A DNA stretch of 13,015 nt from Planctomycetaceae bacterium. GTDB lineage: Bacteria; Planctomycetota; Planctomycetia; Planctomycetales; Planctomycetaceae. The notes below the pieces were generated by a model. The model made no database searches. It saw only the letters and a list, made by a program, of their open reading frames with translations, and was not told where the DNA came from. The DNA is taken from assembly GCA_020426085.1 (NCBI GenBank), contig JAGQQP010000059.1, positions 1 to 13,015 on the forward strand, read 5' to 3'. Below, in pieces: positions 1-7,454 of this stretch (positions within the stretch are counted from its first letter, which is position 1; the number at the start of each line of letters is the position of its first letter). The translations under genes and the position numbers were made by a program.

Positions 1-41
1 CTCGGCCATTAGTTTGACATTGATCTGTATTCGCTGCGCGA

Positions 42-1418
42 TCATCCTGTAATCCCCGCATGTGTTTTCGAATCGATGACGTGTATTCCATCGTGATTGA
101 ACCTGGTCAGCTCTTTTTTTTTTTTTTTTTCATCTGCAGGAACCCAGCCACGATCGACGATCAAACGTGCTCCGCGCCTGAAACTGAGATAGGACCAGGC
201 CCACTGCATCACGACCAGTACGCGGTTTTTAAATCCGGTGAGATAAAAGACGTGCACGACCAGCCAGACCACCCAGGCAAAAAAACCGGCCAGCTTGAGC
301 CGCCCCATTTCCACAATGGCGCGACTGCGGCCGATTGTTGCCATCTGCCCTTTGTCCCGAAAATGGAACTTGCTGCGTGGCTTGCCTTTGACTTCATGGC
401 GGATTGTTTTGCCGATAAATCGCCCCTGTTGTAATGCAACGGGAGCTGTTCCCGGCAGCGGACTTCCTGTCTGATGTGTATAACTGGCCTGGTCGCCTGC
501 CACAAAGACATTCGGATAACCTTCCAGGCTTAAATCCGGTTCAACCAGGACTCGACCTCGATTATCGACGTGCATGCCCCCCGACTGTCCGAGTTCAGAA
601 GCCTCGACTCCCGCAGCCCACAGCACAGTTGCGGCTCGAATTCGCTCATCCCCCAGTTGCACTCCCTCATCGTTGATATCGGTGACTACAGAGGAAGTCC
701 AGATCTGAACTCCCAGATTCTCCAGGTCGCGAGCGGCCCGGTTGGACTGCTGCTCAGAAAACATAGGCAGAATTCGAGGACCTGCTTCCACGAGAATCAC
801 ACGTGTATGACTGGGATTGATTCGGCGAAAATCACGGGACAGAGTAAAGCGACTCATTTCCCCGATGGCGCCTGCCAGTTCAACACCGGTGGGACCGCCA
901 CCGACGATCACGTACGTCAGATACTTCTTCTGTTCATCGGGATCGGTGATGCGTTCGGCATGCTCGAAAGCAGACAGGACGCGCTTGCGAATTTCGGTCG
1001 CCTGCGAGATTGTCTTCAGGCCGGGTGCATATTTTTCCCATTCATTATGGCCGAAATAACTGTGTGTCGCACCGCAGGCTAATACCAGATAGTCATATTC
1101 GAGCTCACCGAAATCAAATTTGACTTTCTGTGCGGGGAGGTCAATTGATTCTGCTTCCCCCAGTAACACACTGGTATTGCGATAGGCCGAGAGCAGACTG
1201 CGAATGGGGGTGGCAATATCCGCCGGGCTGAGACCGGCCATCGCAACCTGATAGAGCAGTGGTTGAAACAAGTGATAGTTATGGCGATCCACCAGAGTGA
1301 CTTCCACTCCGGCAACTCCCCCCAGCTCCAGTGCCGCGTTCAATCCGGCAAAACCACCGCCGATGATCAGTACCCGTCTGGAATCGGACTTGCTTCGAGG
1401 GTTCTGTATAGTATTCAT
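42..1418 (-). CDS. ndh: Type II NADH dehydrogenase (NDH-2), FAD-dependent NADH:quinone oxidoreductase
   Basis: Non-proton-pumping NADH:quinone oxidoreductase, a peripheral inner-membrane flavoprotein that passes electrons from NADH to quinone. The 458 residues show the two-dinucleotide-fold layout: a FAD-binding GGGFAG at 20-25 after a hydrophobic strand, acidic D44 ending the second strand, and the family block DRHNYHLFQPLLYQVA (44-59). A second GGGPTG at about 171-176 fits NADH binding, and VFVAGDQA at about 303-310 is the second FAD contact. Near the C-terminus, at about 380-425, lies the hydrophobic/aromatic segment with HVFYLTGFKNR that anchors NDH-2 to the membrane. Length is normal for the family. 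The ATG at 1418 has no clear Shine-Dalgarno but lies 15 residues before the first GxGxxG, as expected. Odd feature: codons 430-435 (E then five K) are written as G followed by 17 A, and the last 23 residues after it look like an unconserved tail. Family call very safe. Confidence 0.96.
   Translation of the reverse strand: MNTIQNPRSKSDSRRVLIIGGGFAGLNAALELGGVAGVEVTLVDRHNYHLFQPLLYQVAMAGLSPADIATPIRSLLSAYRNTSVLLGEAESIDLPAQKVKFDFGELEYDYLVLACGATHSYFGHNEWEKYAPGLKTISQATEIRKRVLSAFEHAERITDPDEQKKYLTYVIVGGGPTGVELAGAIGEMSRFTLSRDFRRINPSHTRVILVEAGPRILPMFSEQQSNRAARDLENLGVQIWTSSVVTDINDEGVQLGDERIRAATVLWAAGVEASELGQSGGMHVDNRGRVLVEPDLSLEGYPNVFVAGDQASYTHQTGSPLPGTAPVALQQGRFIGKTIRHEVKGKPRSKFHFRDKGQMATIGRSRAIVEMGRLKLAGFFAWVVWLVVHVFYLTGFKNRVLVVMQWAWSYLSFRRGARLIVDRGWVPADEKKKKKELTRFNHDGIHVIDSKTHAGITG
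114..130. repeat. 17-bp T/A homopolymer inside the NDH-2 gene
   Basis: Seventeen consecutive T on the plus strand (17 A in the NDH-2 coding strand) spell the end of E430 and K431-K435. Losing one A gives ...KKKKKS and an immediate stop. Gaining one A replaces the 23-residue tail with a frame that stays open to the window edge. Tracts of this length are prone to replication and transcription slippage, and also to sequencing error. Confidence 0.95.
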
Positions 1419-1498
1419 TTCACTAAATTTTTTAGACAGGACGTTCCATTCAATCAGACAGAAGTAAGCGCCCCTTTTGATGCCGATTAAGAAAACAC

Positions 1499-1535
1499 AC
1501 TATAGCCATTCTAGTCGATTCGTCCATACACACAA
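1499..1535 (-). promoter_or_regulatory. ndh: Candidate promoter of the NDH-2 gene
   Basis: Read on the minus strand, TTGTGT (1535-1530), a 16-bp spacer and TAGAAT (1513-1508) lie about 90 bp before the NDH-2 start. An alternative -10, TATAGT, sits at 1504-1499. The -35 is weak (3 of 6 consensus bases), so this is only a candidate. It fits the 174-bp gap to the upstream DUF1501 gene, which suggests NDH-2 has its own promoter. Confidence 0.28.
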
Positions 1536-1592
1536 AATATCTTCTTGAAAAATCGAGGCGATCTGACCGGAAACAACAATTTCAAGTGAATT

Positions 1593-3041
1593 TCAGGCAA
1601 GAATCTCATGAACCACTTCGCCATGCACATTCGTCAGGCGGCGTTCAATTCCATTGTGGTACCAGGTGAGACGGGTATGATCGATCCCCAGTAGATGTAG
1701 AACGGTGGCGTGATAATCGTGCCAGGCAATCGGTTTTTCGACGGATTTCCAGCCGAATTCGTCAGTGGCACCATAACTGAAGCCATGCTTGAGCCCGCCG
1801 CCCGCCATCCAGACCGAAAAGCCATTCATATTGTGATCGCGGCCGGTACCGACTTGATCGGAAGCAGATTGTGTAAAAGGGGTCCGCCCAAATTCGGTGG
1901 AAAAGAGAACCAGAGTATCATCCAGCATACCCCGCTGTCGCAAATCCTGAACTAAAGCCGCGACAGGCTGATCGATGCGGGCTGCTTCGCGAAGATGGTT
2001 CCCCTTTACATTTTCATGGCCATCCCAGTTGATGCGCGGTGAACCAAACGGGCCCCCCGAAAACAGTTGTACAAATCGAACCCCCTGCTCCAGTAAGCGT
2101 CGCGCCAATAGGCAGTTACGGGCAAAGGGGGCCGTCACTTCGGAATCAAATCCATACAGAGACTGAGTTGCCGGTGTTTCGGCGGACAGATCCGTCACCC
2201 GGGGCACTGCCAGCTGCATTTTCGCGGCTAATTCATGGCTGCGAATTCGGGCTTCCAGATCACTGTTCGCCCCCATCCGTTCCAGGTGCCCCTGATTGAA
2301 CTGATTCAATAATTGACGACTGGCTTGTTCCGTGGTTTTCGAGATCTCACGCTCCGGGAATAAATCGCGGATCGCCGGCCCCTGAGATTGAAACGGCACT
2401 CCCTGATGTAAAGCGGGTAAAAAACCATTCGACCAGTTGATTGTCCCCGCAGCGGGATAGCCGCGTACATCAGGCAGCACAACAAACGAAGGCAGTTCAT
2501 CGGTTTCACATCCCAGTCCGTATGAAAGCCAGGAACCGAGAACCGGAAAACCATTCAATCGAAATCCGGTGTTTTCCTGGAACGTTGCAGGTGTGTGATT
2601 GGCGGAATCTGCTTTCATCGACCGCAACAGAGTGAGCTCATCCGCCTGAGCTGCGATGTGAGGAAACAGATCGGAAATCCAGAGTCCGCTCTCCCCGCGC
2701 TGGCGGAATTCAAAATCGTTTTTGCGTAACAGTCCCACCTTTCCAAAAAAGGTCTCCGGAGTTTTATCCGTAGGCATCACCTTCCCATGCAGGGCTTGGA
2801 GCGAGGGCTTATAGTCAAAAGAATCCAGATGGCTCAGACCGCCGATGAGACAGATATGGACGACCCGTTTCACCCGAGGCGGAAAATGAGGTGCCGGCGA
2901 AACCTGTCTGTCTGACGATGCACCTCTAACAGATTTCTGATGTAACAGCAAATCCATCAGCGCCGTTCCTGCCAGACCGGTTCGGGCCCAGGAAAAGAAT
3001 TCACGACGCGACATCGCATGATCTATATTCTGAAATGACAT
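1593..3041 (-). CDS. DUF1501 family protein, Tat-exported, alkaline phosphatase/sulfatase-like fold
   Basis: Secreted protein of the DUF1501 family (482 residues), abundant in planctomycetes and placed in the alkaline phosphatase/sulfatase superfamily; its substrate is unknown. The N-terminus carries a twin-arginine signal, with SRREFF at about 10-16 followed by a hydrophobic stretch (GLAGTALMDLLL), so it is probably exported folded through Tat. Family hallmarks are the early VKRVVHICLIGGLSHLDSFD, the late DTLVLFSTEFGRTP, the GTGRDHN..GFSVWMAGGG block, and the C-terminal GIDHTRLTWYHNGIERRLT followed by HGEVVHEIL. Start: ATG at 3041; an internal ATG at 3014 directly before the twin arginine is also possible. 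Only 7 bp separate it from the end of the upstream PSCyt1/DUF1553 gene, so the two are almost certainly co-transcribed. This adjacency is the standard arrangement in the phylum and suggests that the two products work together outside the cytoplasm. Confidence 0.95.
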   Translation of the reverse strand: MSFQNIDHAMSRREFFSWARTGLAGTALMDLLLHQKSVRGASSDRQVSPAPHFPPRVKRVVHICLIGGLSHLDSFDYKPSLQALHGKVMPTDKTPETFFGKVGLLRKNDFEFRQRGESGLWISDLFPHIAAQADELTLLRSMKADSANHTPATFQENTGFRLNGFPVLGSWLSYGLGCETDELPSFVVLPDVRGYPAAGTINWSNGFLPALHQGVPFQSQGPAIRDLFPEREISKTTEQASRQLLNQFNQGHLERMGANSDLEARIRSHELAAKMQLAVPRVTDLSAETPATQSLYGFDSEVTAPFARNCLLARRLLEQGVRFVQLFSGGPFGSPRINWDGHENVKGNHLREAARIDQPVAALVQDLRQRGMLDDTLVLFSTEFGRTPFTQSASDQVGTGRDHNMNGFSVWMAGGGLKHGFSYGATDEFGWKSVEKPIAWHDYHATVLHLLGIDHTRLTWYHNGIERRLTNVHGEVVHEILA

Positions 3042-3048
3042 TCTGCTC

Positions 3049-6000
3049 TCAATTCACATATAAGAATTCATTGCTGTTCAATACGACTCGACACAATGCT
3101 GAGAGTCCATGTTTCTCACAAAACGCACTGGCCGTTGACAACTCGGCTGGTTGGGGCGGACGTTGATAGGCCAGTAAAAACAGTTCTGTCACCTGACTCT
3201 CCACCCCGGTTCCCACGCGCTGCTGCACGCGTTCCGCCAGCCGGTCTGACATGCGTAAAATAAAAGAAGCATTCATCAGTGAGAGTGCCTGGAGAGGAGT
3301 CGTCGTCGAAGCGCGGTCTGGTGTCGTCGTCGAGGGATCCGGACAATCGAAGGTCTCCAGCAAAGGATGTCTCCCGCCTCTAGCGGAAAATCGATAGATG
3401 GACCTGCGATTAAACTCTTCGCCTACCGGATCGAGGGGTTCATAAAATTGAGTCCCTTTGAAGAAATAGGATTTCACATCCTGGTATCCCTGCCCCCCGA
3501 CCTCGGGATTTAACTGACCGGAAATTTTCAGTATGGAATCGCGAATCGACTCCGCTTCAATGCGCTGCGGGCTCTTGCGCCATAACCACTGATTGTCGGC
3601 ATCCACTTTCATAGCCTCAGCATTCAGCTGCGCTGACTGCTGATAGACGGCGGAGAGCAGAATCAGACGGTGTAATGACTTCAGACTCCAGTTCTCCTGA
3701 ATCAATCTGCGAGCCAGCCAGTCAAGTAATTCCGGATGGCTGCAGCGTCCGCCATTAAACCCGAAATCGTTGGGAGTATTCACAAGTCCCCGGCCAAAAT
3801 GATAGTGCCAGACGCGATTCACGATGACGCGCGCGAAGAGCGGATTTTCAGAGCTGGTGACCCACTCTGCAAATTTAATCCTGCGATCATGATCAGAACA
3901 ATCCGCCGCCAGCTTCAGATCTGCGTTAACACCCTGAATTGCTTTTAAACCCCCCGGGCTGACAACCCCCGCCGGTGCTGCAACGCTGCCTCGTTTCAAA
4001 AGATGCATTTCACCGGGATCACGCGAAACGGCCGCATAAACTTTTCCGGGTTGAATGGCCTGCAGTTGTTTCATTCTGGCCTGCAACTCAGCTCGTTCTC
4101 TACGCAGTTTTTTTCGTTTGACCAGCTCTGACGGTGAAAGTACGGCAACCAGTTCTTCCTCAGAGAAAAAAGTCCCCCCTCCTTTTGCCGACTCCTGAAT
4201 TTCCATCGAAGTCAGGGCACGGTCATACAAACGGGCTTTCGTGATGATTCCTTTTAAGAGTCGATTCCCGGCGGGTGAACCGTGTCGCAAACCAAAGAGG
4301 ACTTCTGACTTCTCAGCTGAAAACGACTGCAGCCCACCTGACTGGTAAGGCTTTCCATAACGCTGACCGTTGCGATAGGCGGTGATCCTGCCATCCGCTG
4401 AATACACGATCGCAAGCTGCACTTCCTTTTCCACGGCCCCCTGTTCCTGCGGACCCTGAAACGATTTCGTACGATGAAAATGATCGCTGCCTGCCAGCCA
4501 GTGCCCCGGCTGCTGTTCGCCAAACACGATCGCATCGAATAGATTGCCATCCAGTGTCTGCACACTCAACACGCCCCCGCCGCGCTGATCGAGGTTGGTC
4601 AGCTTCACCCAGGCTTCCAGTGTTTTTTCGGTCAATCCCTGCTTGAGTGGCTCTGTTTTCAGATAGGATTTGTTTCCATCCAGCAGCAGTCCCTTGTCCG
4701 TTTGTCTGGCAGAACCATGCAAAGTTCCCTGCAAACCACCTACCACATCCTGTGTACTCTTCCGAAAATCCCAGGCGGCAATCGGTGAAGTGAACGCCGG
4801 AGGTAAGTCCGTCTTTTCCTGCGCTGTACGGGAATCAAGAATCCGCTGGCGGGCCAGGGACTCTAATTCAAACAGGGGTTGCTGAGTTTCGTGAAGTGTC
4901 TTCTTTGTCTGCGCCAGTTCCTGCTGCGCCTTTTCATAAACGGAATCAGGCAGAACCCGCTCCCCGTGCCCTGCTCCGGAAAGTGCCGCGGCAAACTGAT
5001 AGTATTCTTTCTGGCTGACAGGATCGAATTTGTGATCGTGACAACGGGCACAATTGACCGTCAAACCTAAAAATGTCTGACCGACAACACCGACGATGTC
5101 TTCCAGTTCGTCCTGTTTCATTGTCGCTCGCATTGTCTGACTGACGGGAATTACCACATCATGCGGACCTGCCACCAGGAAACCGGTTGCTTTCACCGCC
5201 TGCGGATCGTCTGGCTTGAGCAGATCACCGGCCAGTTGCAGCTTTGCAAACTGGTGATAGGGCAGATCCTGATTCAGCGCCTCAATTACCCAGTTGCGAT
5301 AGGGCCAGGCATTCAATCGCGGTTGGTCTCGTTCAAAGCCGTTACTCTCACCAAAGCGGACGACATCCAACCAGTGTCTTGCCCAGTGTTCTCCATAGTG
5401 TGGAGACGCGAGCAGGCGATCAACGAGTTTCTCATAAGCGTCAGGCGACTCATTTTTCAGGAAGGCTTCTACTTCTTCCGGTTCGGGAGGCAATCCGGTT
5501 ACCGAATAGGAAAGACGTCTGATTAAAGCGCGACGATCGGCAACAGGCTGAGGCTTCAGTCCCTGCTCGCGCAGCATTCTTAGAATAAAAGCATCGATCG
5601 GATTTTGTCCCCAATCCTTATCGGTAAGGGACGGAACAGCAGGATCCTGCAGAGGTTGAAGGGACCACCAGTCATAACCGCCTCGCTTCTCTGTGGTTTT
5701 ACTGAAGGCATCGATCGGATCGGTTCCCCAGGGAGCACCTGCTGCGATCCACTGCTTGAACAGCTGTTTTTGTTCTGCAGTCAGCGGGTGTTCGGGCGGC
5801 ATGGCATCTGATTCGATATATTGCCACAACAGACTCTCTTCCGGCTTACCAGCCTGGAATGCCGGTCCCGTTTCTCCACCTCGCAATGCAGCTGCGCGAC
5901 GGGAAAAATCGAATCCCGCTTTGGGATCCAGACCGGCGTGACAGTCCAGACAATGCCCGGCGATTAACGGAGCCATCACACGATCAAAATCAGCACCGGC

Positions 6001-6102
6001 AGTCCTGGCATTTTGAAACAGTTCTCCTGCCTGAGTGGAAACAACCAGGTTCAGCCAGAATACGACTGCCAACACACTCAATCCAGGACAACCTGCACGC
6101 AT
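3049..6102 (-). CDS. Secreted PSCyt1-DUF1549-LamG-DUF1553 protein (planctomycete cytochrome family)
   Basis: Large exported protein (1017 residues from the chosen start). A signal peptide (hydrophobic LSVLAVVFWLNLVV, then STQAGELF) is followed by a PSCyt1 domain with heme-binding CLDCH at 51-55 and a DUF1549 domain from about 163 (NPIDAFILRML, RRLSYSVTGLPPEPEEVEAF, HWLDVVRFGESNGFE). A second CxxCH (NCARCHDHKFDP, Cys 351) follows. A concanavalin/LamG-like insert spans about 437-634 (IAAWDF ... KTLEAWVKL ... LYDRALTSMEIQE), then a charged likely coiled-coil stretch, then DUF1553 from about 734 to the end (NPLFARVIVNRVWHYHFGRG, FDCPDPSTTTPDR). The reading frame continues to an ATG at 6210, but the 36 extra residues are not signal-like and would overlap the putative operator, so I prefer ATG 6102. 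First gene of an operon with DUF1501. Biochemical role unknown; heme motifs suggest redox or electron transfer, and LamG suggests carbohydrate contact. Confidence 0.95.
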   Translation of the reverse strand: MRAGCPGLSVLAVVFWLNLVVSTQAGELFQNARTAGADFDRVMAPLIAGHCLDCHAGLDPKAGFDFSRRAAALRGGETGPAFQAGKPEESLLWQYIESDAMPPEHPLTAEQKQLFKQWIAAGAPWGTDPIDAFSKTTEKRGGYDWWSLQPLQDPAVPSLTDKDWGQNPIDAFILRMLREQGLKPQPVADRRALIRRLSYSVTGLPPEPEEVEAFLKNESPDAYEKLVDRLLASPHYGEHWARHWLDVVRFGESNGFERDQPRLNAWPYRNWVIEALNQDLPYHQFAKLQLAGDLLKPDDPQAVKATGFLVAGPHDVVIPVSQTMRATMKQDELEDIVGVVGQTFLGLTVNCARCHDHKFDPVSQKEYYQFAAALSGAGHGERVLPDSVYEKAQQELAQTKKTLHETQQPLFELESLARQRILDSRTAQEKTDLPPAFTSPIAAWDFRKSTQDVVGGLQGTLHGSARQTDKGLLLDGNKSYLKTEPLKQGLTEKTLEAWVKLTNLDQRGGGVLSVQTLDGNLFDAIVFGEQQPGHWLAGSDHFHRTKSFQGPQEQGAVEKEVQLAIVYSADGRITAYRNGQRYGKPYQSGGLQSFSAEKSEVLFGLRHGSPAGNRLLKGIITKARLYDRALTSMEIQESAKGGGTFFSEEELVAVLSPSELVKRKKLRRERAELQARMKQLQAIQPGKVYAAVSRDPGEMHLLKRGSVAAPAGVVSPGGLKAIQGVNADLKLAADCSDHDRRIKFAEWVTSSENPLFARVIVNRVWHYHFGRGLVNTPNDFGFNGGRCSHPELLDWLARRLIQENWSLKSLHRLILLSAVYQQSAQLNAEAMKVDADNQWLWRKSPQRIEAESIRDSILKISGQLNPEVGGQGYQDVKSYFFKGTQFYEPLDPVGEEFNRRSIYRFSARGGRHPLLETFDCPDPSTTTPDRASTTTPLQALSLMNASFILRMSDRLAERVQQRVGTGVESQVTELFLLAYQRPPQPAELSTASAFCEKHGLSALCRVVLNSNEFLYVN

Positions 6103-6174
6103 GGCAAAATCTTTCTGCTGACATTCAAAAGAGTATTGTGATGCTACCGAACTCCTGTTCCCCGGCTGTGGAGG

Positions 6175-6203
6175 TTGACATGCCTCTGCAGGAGCCATAT
6201 CAT
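6175..6203 (+). promoter_or_regulatory. Sigma70-type promoter of the IclR-family regulator
   Basis: A perfect -35 TTGACA (6175-6180), a 17-bp spacer and -10 TATCAT (6198-6203, five of six consensus bases) form the best promoter in the window. Transcription would begin near 6210. The GGAGG at 6170-6174 followed by ATG at 6180 looks like a ribosome site, but the ATG begins on the last base of the -35 element. That argues against translation starting there. Confidence 0.6.
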
Positions 6204-6204
6204 A

Positions 6205-6236
6205 TTTCACTATTGAAACCTATTTCATATATGAAG
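6205..6236. promoter_or_regulatory. Tandem dyads TTTCA-N4-TGAA, candidate IclR operator
   Basis: Two inverted repeats stand side by side with centres 18 bp apart: TTTCACTATTGAAA (6205-6218) and TTTCATATATGAAG (6223-6236). The second contains a perfect 12-bp palindrome, TTCATATATGAA. They lie just downstream of the regulator promoter, over its predicted transcription start, and also over the region where leftward promoter elements would sit. IclR-family proteins commonly bind paired short palindromes in divergent regions. That this is the operator is inference from position and symmetry. Confidence 0.45.
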
Positions 6237-6240
6237 TCAA
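6212..6240 (-). promoter_or_regulatory. Candidate leftward promoter of the PSCyt1/DUF1553-DUF1501 operon
   Basis: On the minus strand, TTGACT (6240-6235), a 17-bp spacer and TTCAAT (6217-6212, four of six) overlap both putative operator dyads. An alternative is ATGAAA (6228-6223), 18 bp, TATGAT (6204-6199). Either would give a leader of roughly 90-100 nt before the ATG at 6102. Confidence 0.3.
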
Positions 6241-7031
6241 CAACAATGAGCGTTCCCGACACAAAACGGAAATCGGAAGCAGCTGCCTCCCCCAGTCTGC
6301 AGCGGGGAATCGCGCTGCTGGAGCACCTTGCCAGACATTCGCATGGCTGCACGTTGAGTGCGCTCAGCGAAGAATTGTCCATTCCCCAGGCATCGTTATT
6401 GCGGATTGGAAAAGCTCTGGAAGAACTCGGCTATGTCACACGCGATGTCACTTCCAAAAAATACTACCTGACGAATCGGTTTCTGCAGTTGATCCCTCCG
6501 ACCGTCCAGGATCGCCCGCTGATGGAATGTGCCATCGGTCCGATGCGAGAACTGCGTGATACTACGGGCGAAACCACCCAACTCTGCTGTCTGATCGACC
6601 GGGAAATTGTCATCCTGGAACAGATGCTGGCGCGACACGCCTTCAAGTATTCTGCTGAGATCGGAGCCCGCGCCCCGTGTTACAGCTGCGCTCCCGGAAA
6701 AGCGATCGCGGCGTTTCTGCCGGAAAATGAACGCGATGACCTGGTGAACCGGCTGCAGTTTAAACGCTTCACGCCACATACCATTACATCCAAAAAAGTA
6801 TTCCTCAATGAGCTGGATCTGATTCGTCAACGTGGTTATGCCATCGACCATGAAGAAGGCCTGGTGGGAATCCGCTGTATCGCGGCACCCATTCTGGATC
6901 GAAATGGCATCGCTATTGCCGCATTCACGATCACCGGCCCTGCGGAACGGATCCCACAGGACGAATACGAATCGCTGGGGCAGGTCGTTCAATCCCGGGC
7001 AGATGCCGTCACTGCCGCCTGCAATCGCTGA
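6231..7031 (+). CDS. IclR-family transcriptional regulator
   Basis: DNA-binding regulator of the IclR family (266 residues from ATG 6231). A winged helix-turn-helix occupies about 20-80 (SLQRGIALLEHLARHS, LSALSEELSIPQASLLRIGKALEELGY, KYYLTNRFLQL). The C-terminal effector-binding domain runs from about 95 to 262 and ends with the hallmark RGYAIDHEEG, GIRCIAAPILD and AAFTITGP. The frame is open far upstream, to an ATG at 5859, but those codons lie inside the divergent gene. ATG 6180 has GGAGG 5 nt ahead, but sits on the -35 of the best promoter. ATG 6231, or ATG 6246 (MSVPDTK), fits the family length and places the start after the predicted transcription start. It is transcribed divergently from the PSCyt1/DUF1553-DUF1501 operon, the usual arrangement for an IclR protein that controls its neighbour and itself. 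The effector is unknown. Confidence 0.93.
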   Translation: MKSTTMSVPDTKRKSEAAASPSLQRGIALLEHLARHSHGCTLSALSEELSIPQASLLRIGKALEELGYVTRDVTSKKYYLTNRFLQLIPPTVQDRPLMECAIGPMRELRDTTGETTQLCCLIDREIVILEQMLARHAFKYSAEIGARAPCYSCAPGKAIAAFLPENERDDLVNRLQFKRFTPHTITSKKVFLNELDLIRQRGYAIDHEEGLVGIRCIAAPILDRNGIAIAAFTITGPAERIPQDEYESLGQVVQSRADAVTAACNR

Positions 7032-7454
7032 ATACGAACGGAAACTCGCGCTTCGCGGCCTTACAATTAATACAGTTGCCACGATTGTTCCAACCGTTTC
7101 AACTTTTCATTTCCCGATAATTGCCCCACTCGGAATTCCAACCCGCAGACGAAGCAGTTGATCCCTCCACATGCGTGTTGCAATTTGACATCCTGCATTC
7201 ACAACCTAGCTTTAGTTTAACTGGATGGATTTGATGTATCGTTGAAATGTCTTTTGAACTTAAAACAGACATGCACATCTGAAACCAGTACACTCTGCCA
7301 TGTCTCTGTTTTAAAACTGACTGCTGAATCATTCTCCATTCCGTTGTGAAACACAGATATTGCAAAAAGAGAATTTTTTGTGATATGCAAGACACAAGCG
7401 TTCCAGCAGAACAACTTGTGTGAGAGCTCTGCTCGAAATACCAAAGGTCACACG
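7032..7454. other. Intergenic leader region with three inverted repeats, upstream of the c-di-GMP gene
   Basis: This 423-bp stretch has no convincing gene. It holds a consensus -35-like TTGACA at 7185-7190 with only a poor -10 (TAGCTT, 7207-7212). It also holds a long dyad at 7260-7314, an A/T dyad CAAAAA-N6-TTTTTG at 7363-7380, and a 7-bp dyad ACACAAG/CTTGTGT at 7392-7398 and 7415-7421. No clear intrinsic terminator follows the IclR gene. The region may be a long structured 5' leader or could hide a small RNA; I cannot assign one. Confidence 0.4.
7260..7314. repeat. Long imperfect inverted repeat
   Basis: The left arm TTAAAACAGACATG (7260-7273) matches the reverse complement of CATGTCTCTGTTTTAA (7299-7314), apart from a 2-nt bulge. 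The 25-nt loop lies between. A's precede the stem and T's close it, as in a terminator, but the stem is not GC-rich. It could be a terminator-like hairpin behind the IclR gene, an operator, or part of the leader of the gene at 7455. Confidence 0.5.

Noticed and set aside
570..1082. Open frame of 170 codons antisense to NDH-2
   Set aside because: Fully inside a clear NDH-2 gene; composition is that of an antisense shadow.
6103..6210. 36-codon upstream extension of the PSCyt1/DUF1553 gene to ATG 6210
   Set aside because: The signal peptide begins at ATG 6102; the extension is polar and covers the promoter/operator region.
5859..6230. In-frame upstream extension of the IclR reading frame
   Set aside because: It lies on the opposite strand over the signal peptide and heme domain of the DUF1553 gene, and the extra residues look nothing like an IclR N-terminus.
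7047..7057. CGCG-CTT-CGCG hairpin shortly after the IclR stop as a terminator
   Set aside because: Only 4 bp of stem and no T-run follow.
6396..7082. Open frame of 228 codons antisense to the IclR gene
   Set aside because: Shadow of a real gene with strong family motifs; its protein has no recognisable features.
6485..7168. 15-nt exact direct repeat GCAGTTGATCCCTCC at 6485-6499 and 7154-7168
   Set aside because: One copy is in the IclR coding sequence, the other in the gap behind it; no further similarity around them and no mobile-element features, so chance is likely.
7032..7454. c-di-GMP riboswitch in the leader of the GGDEF gene
   Set aside because: I see hairpins but none of the conserved sequence elements of the known c-di-GMP riboswitch classes.
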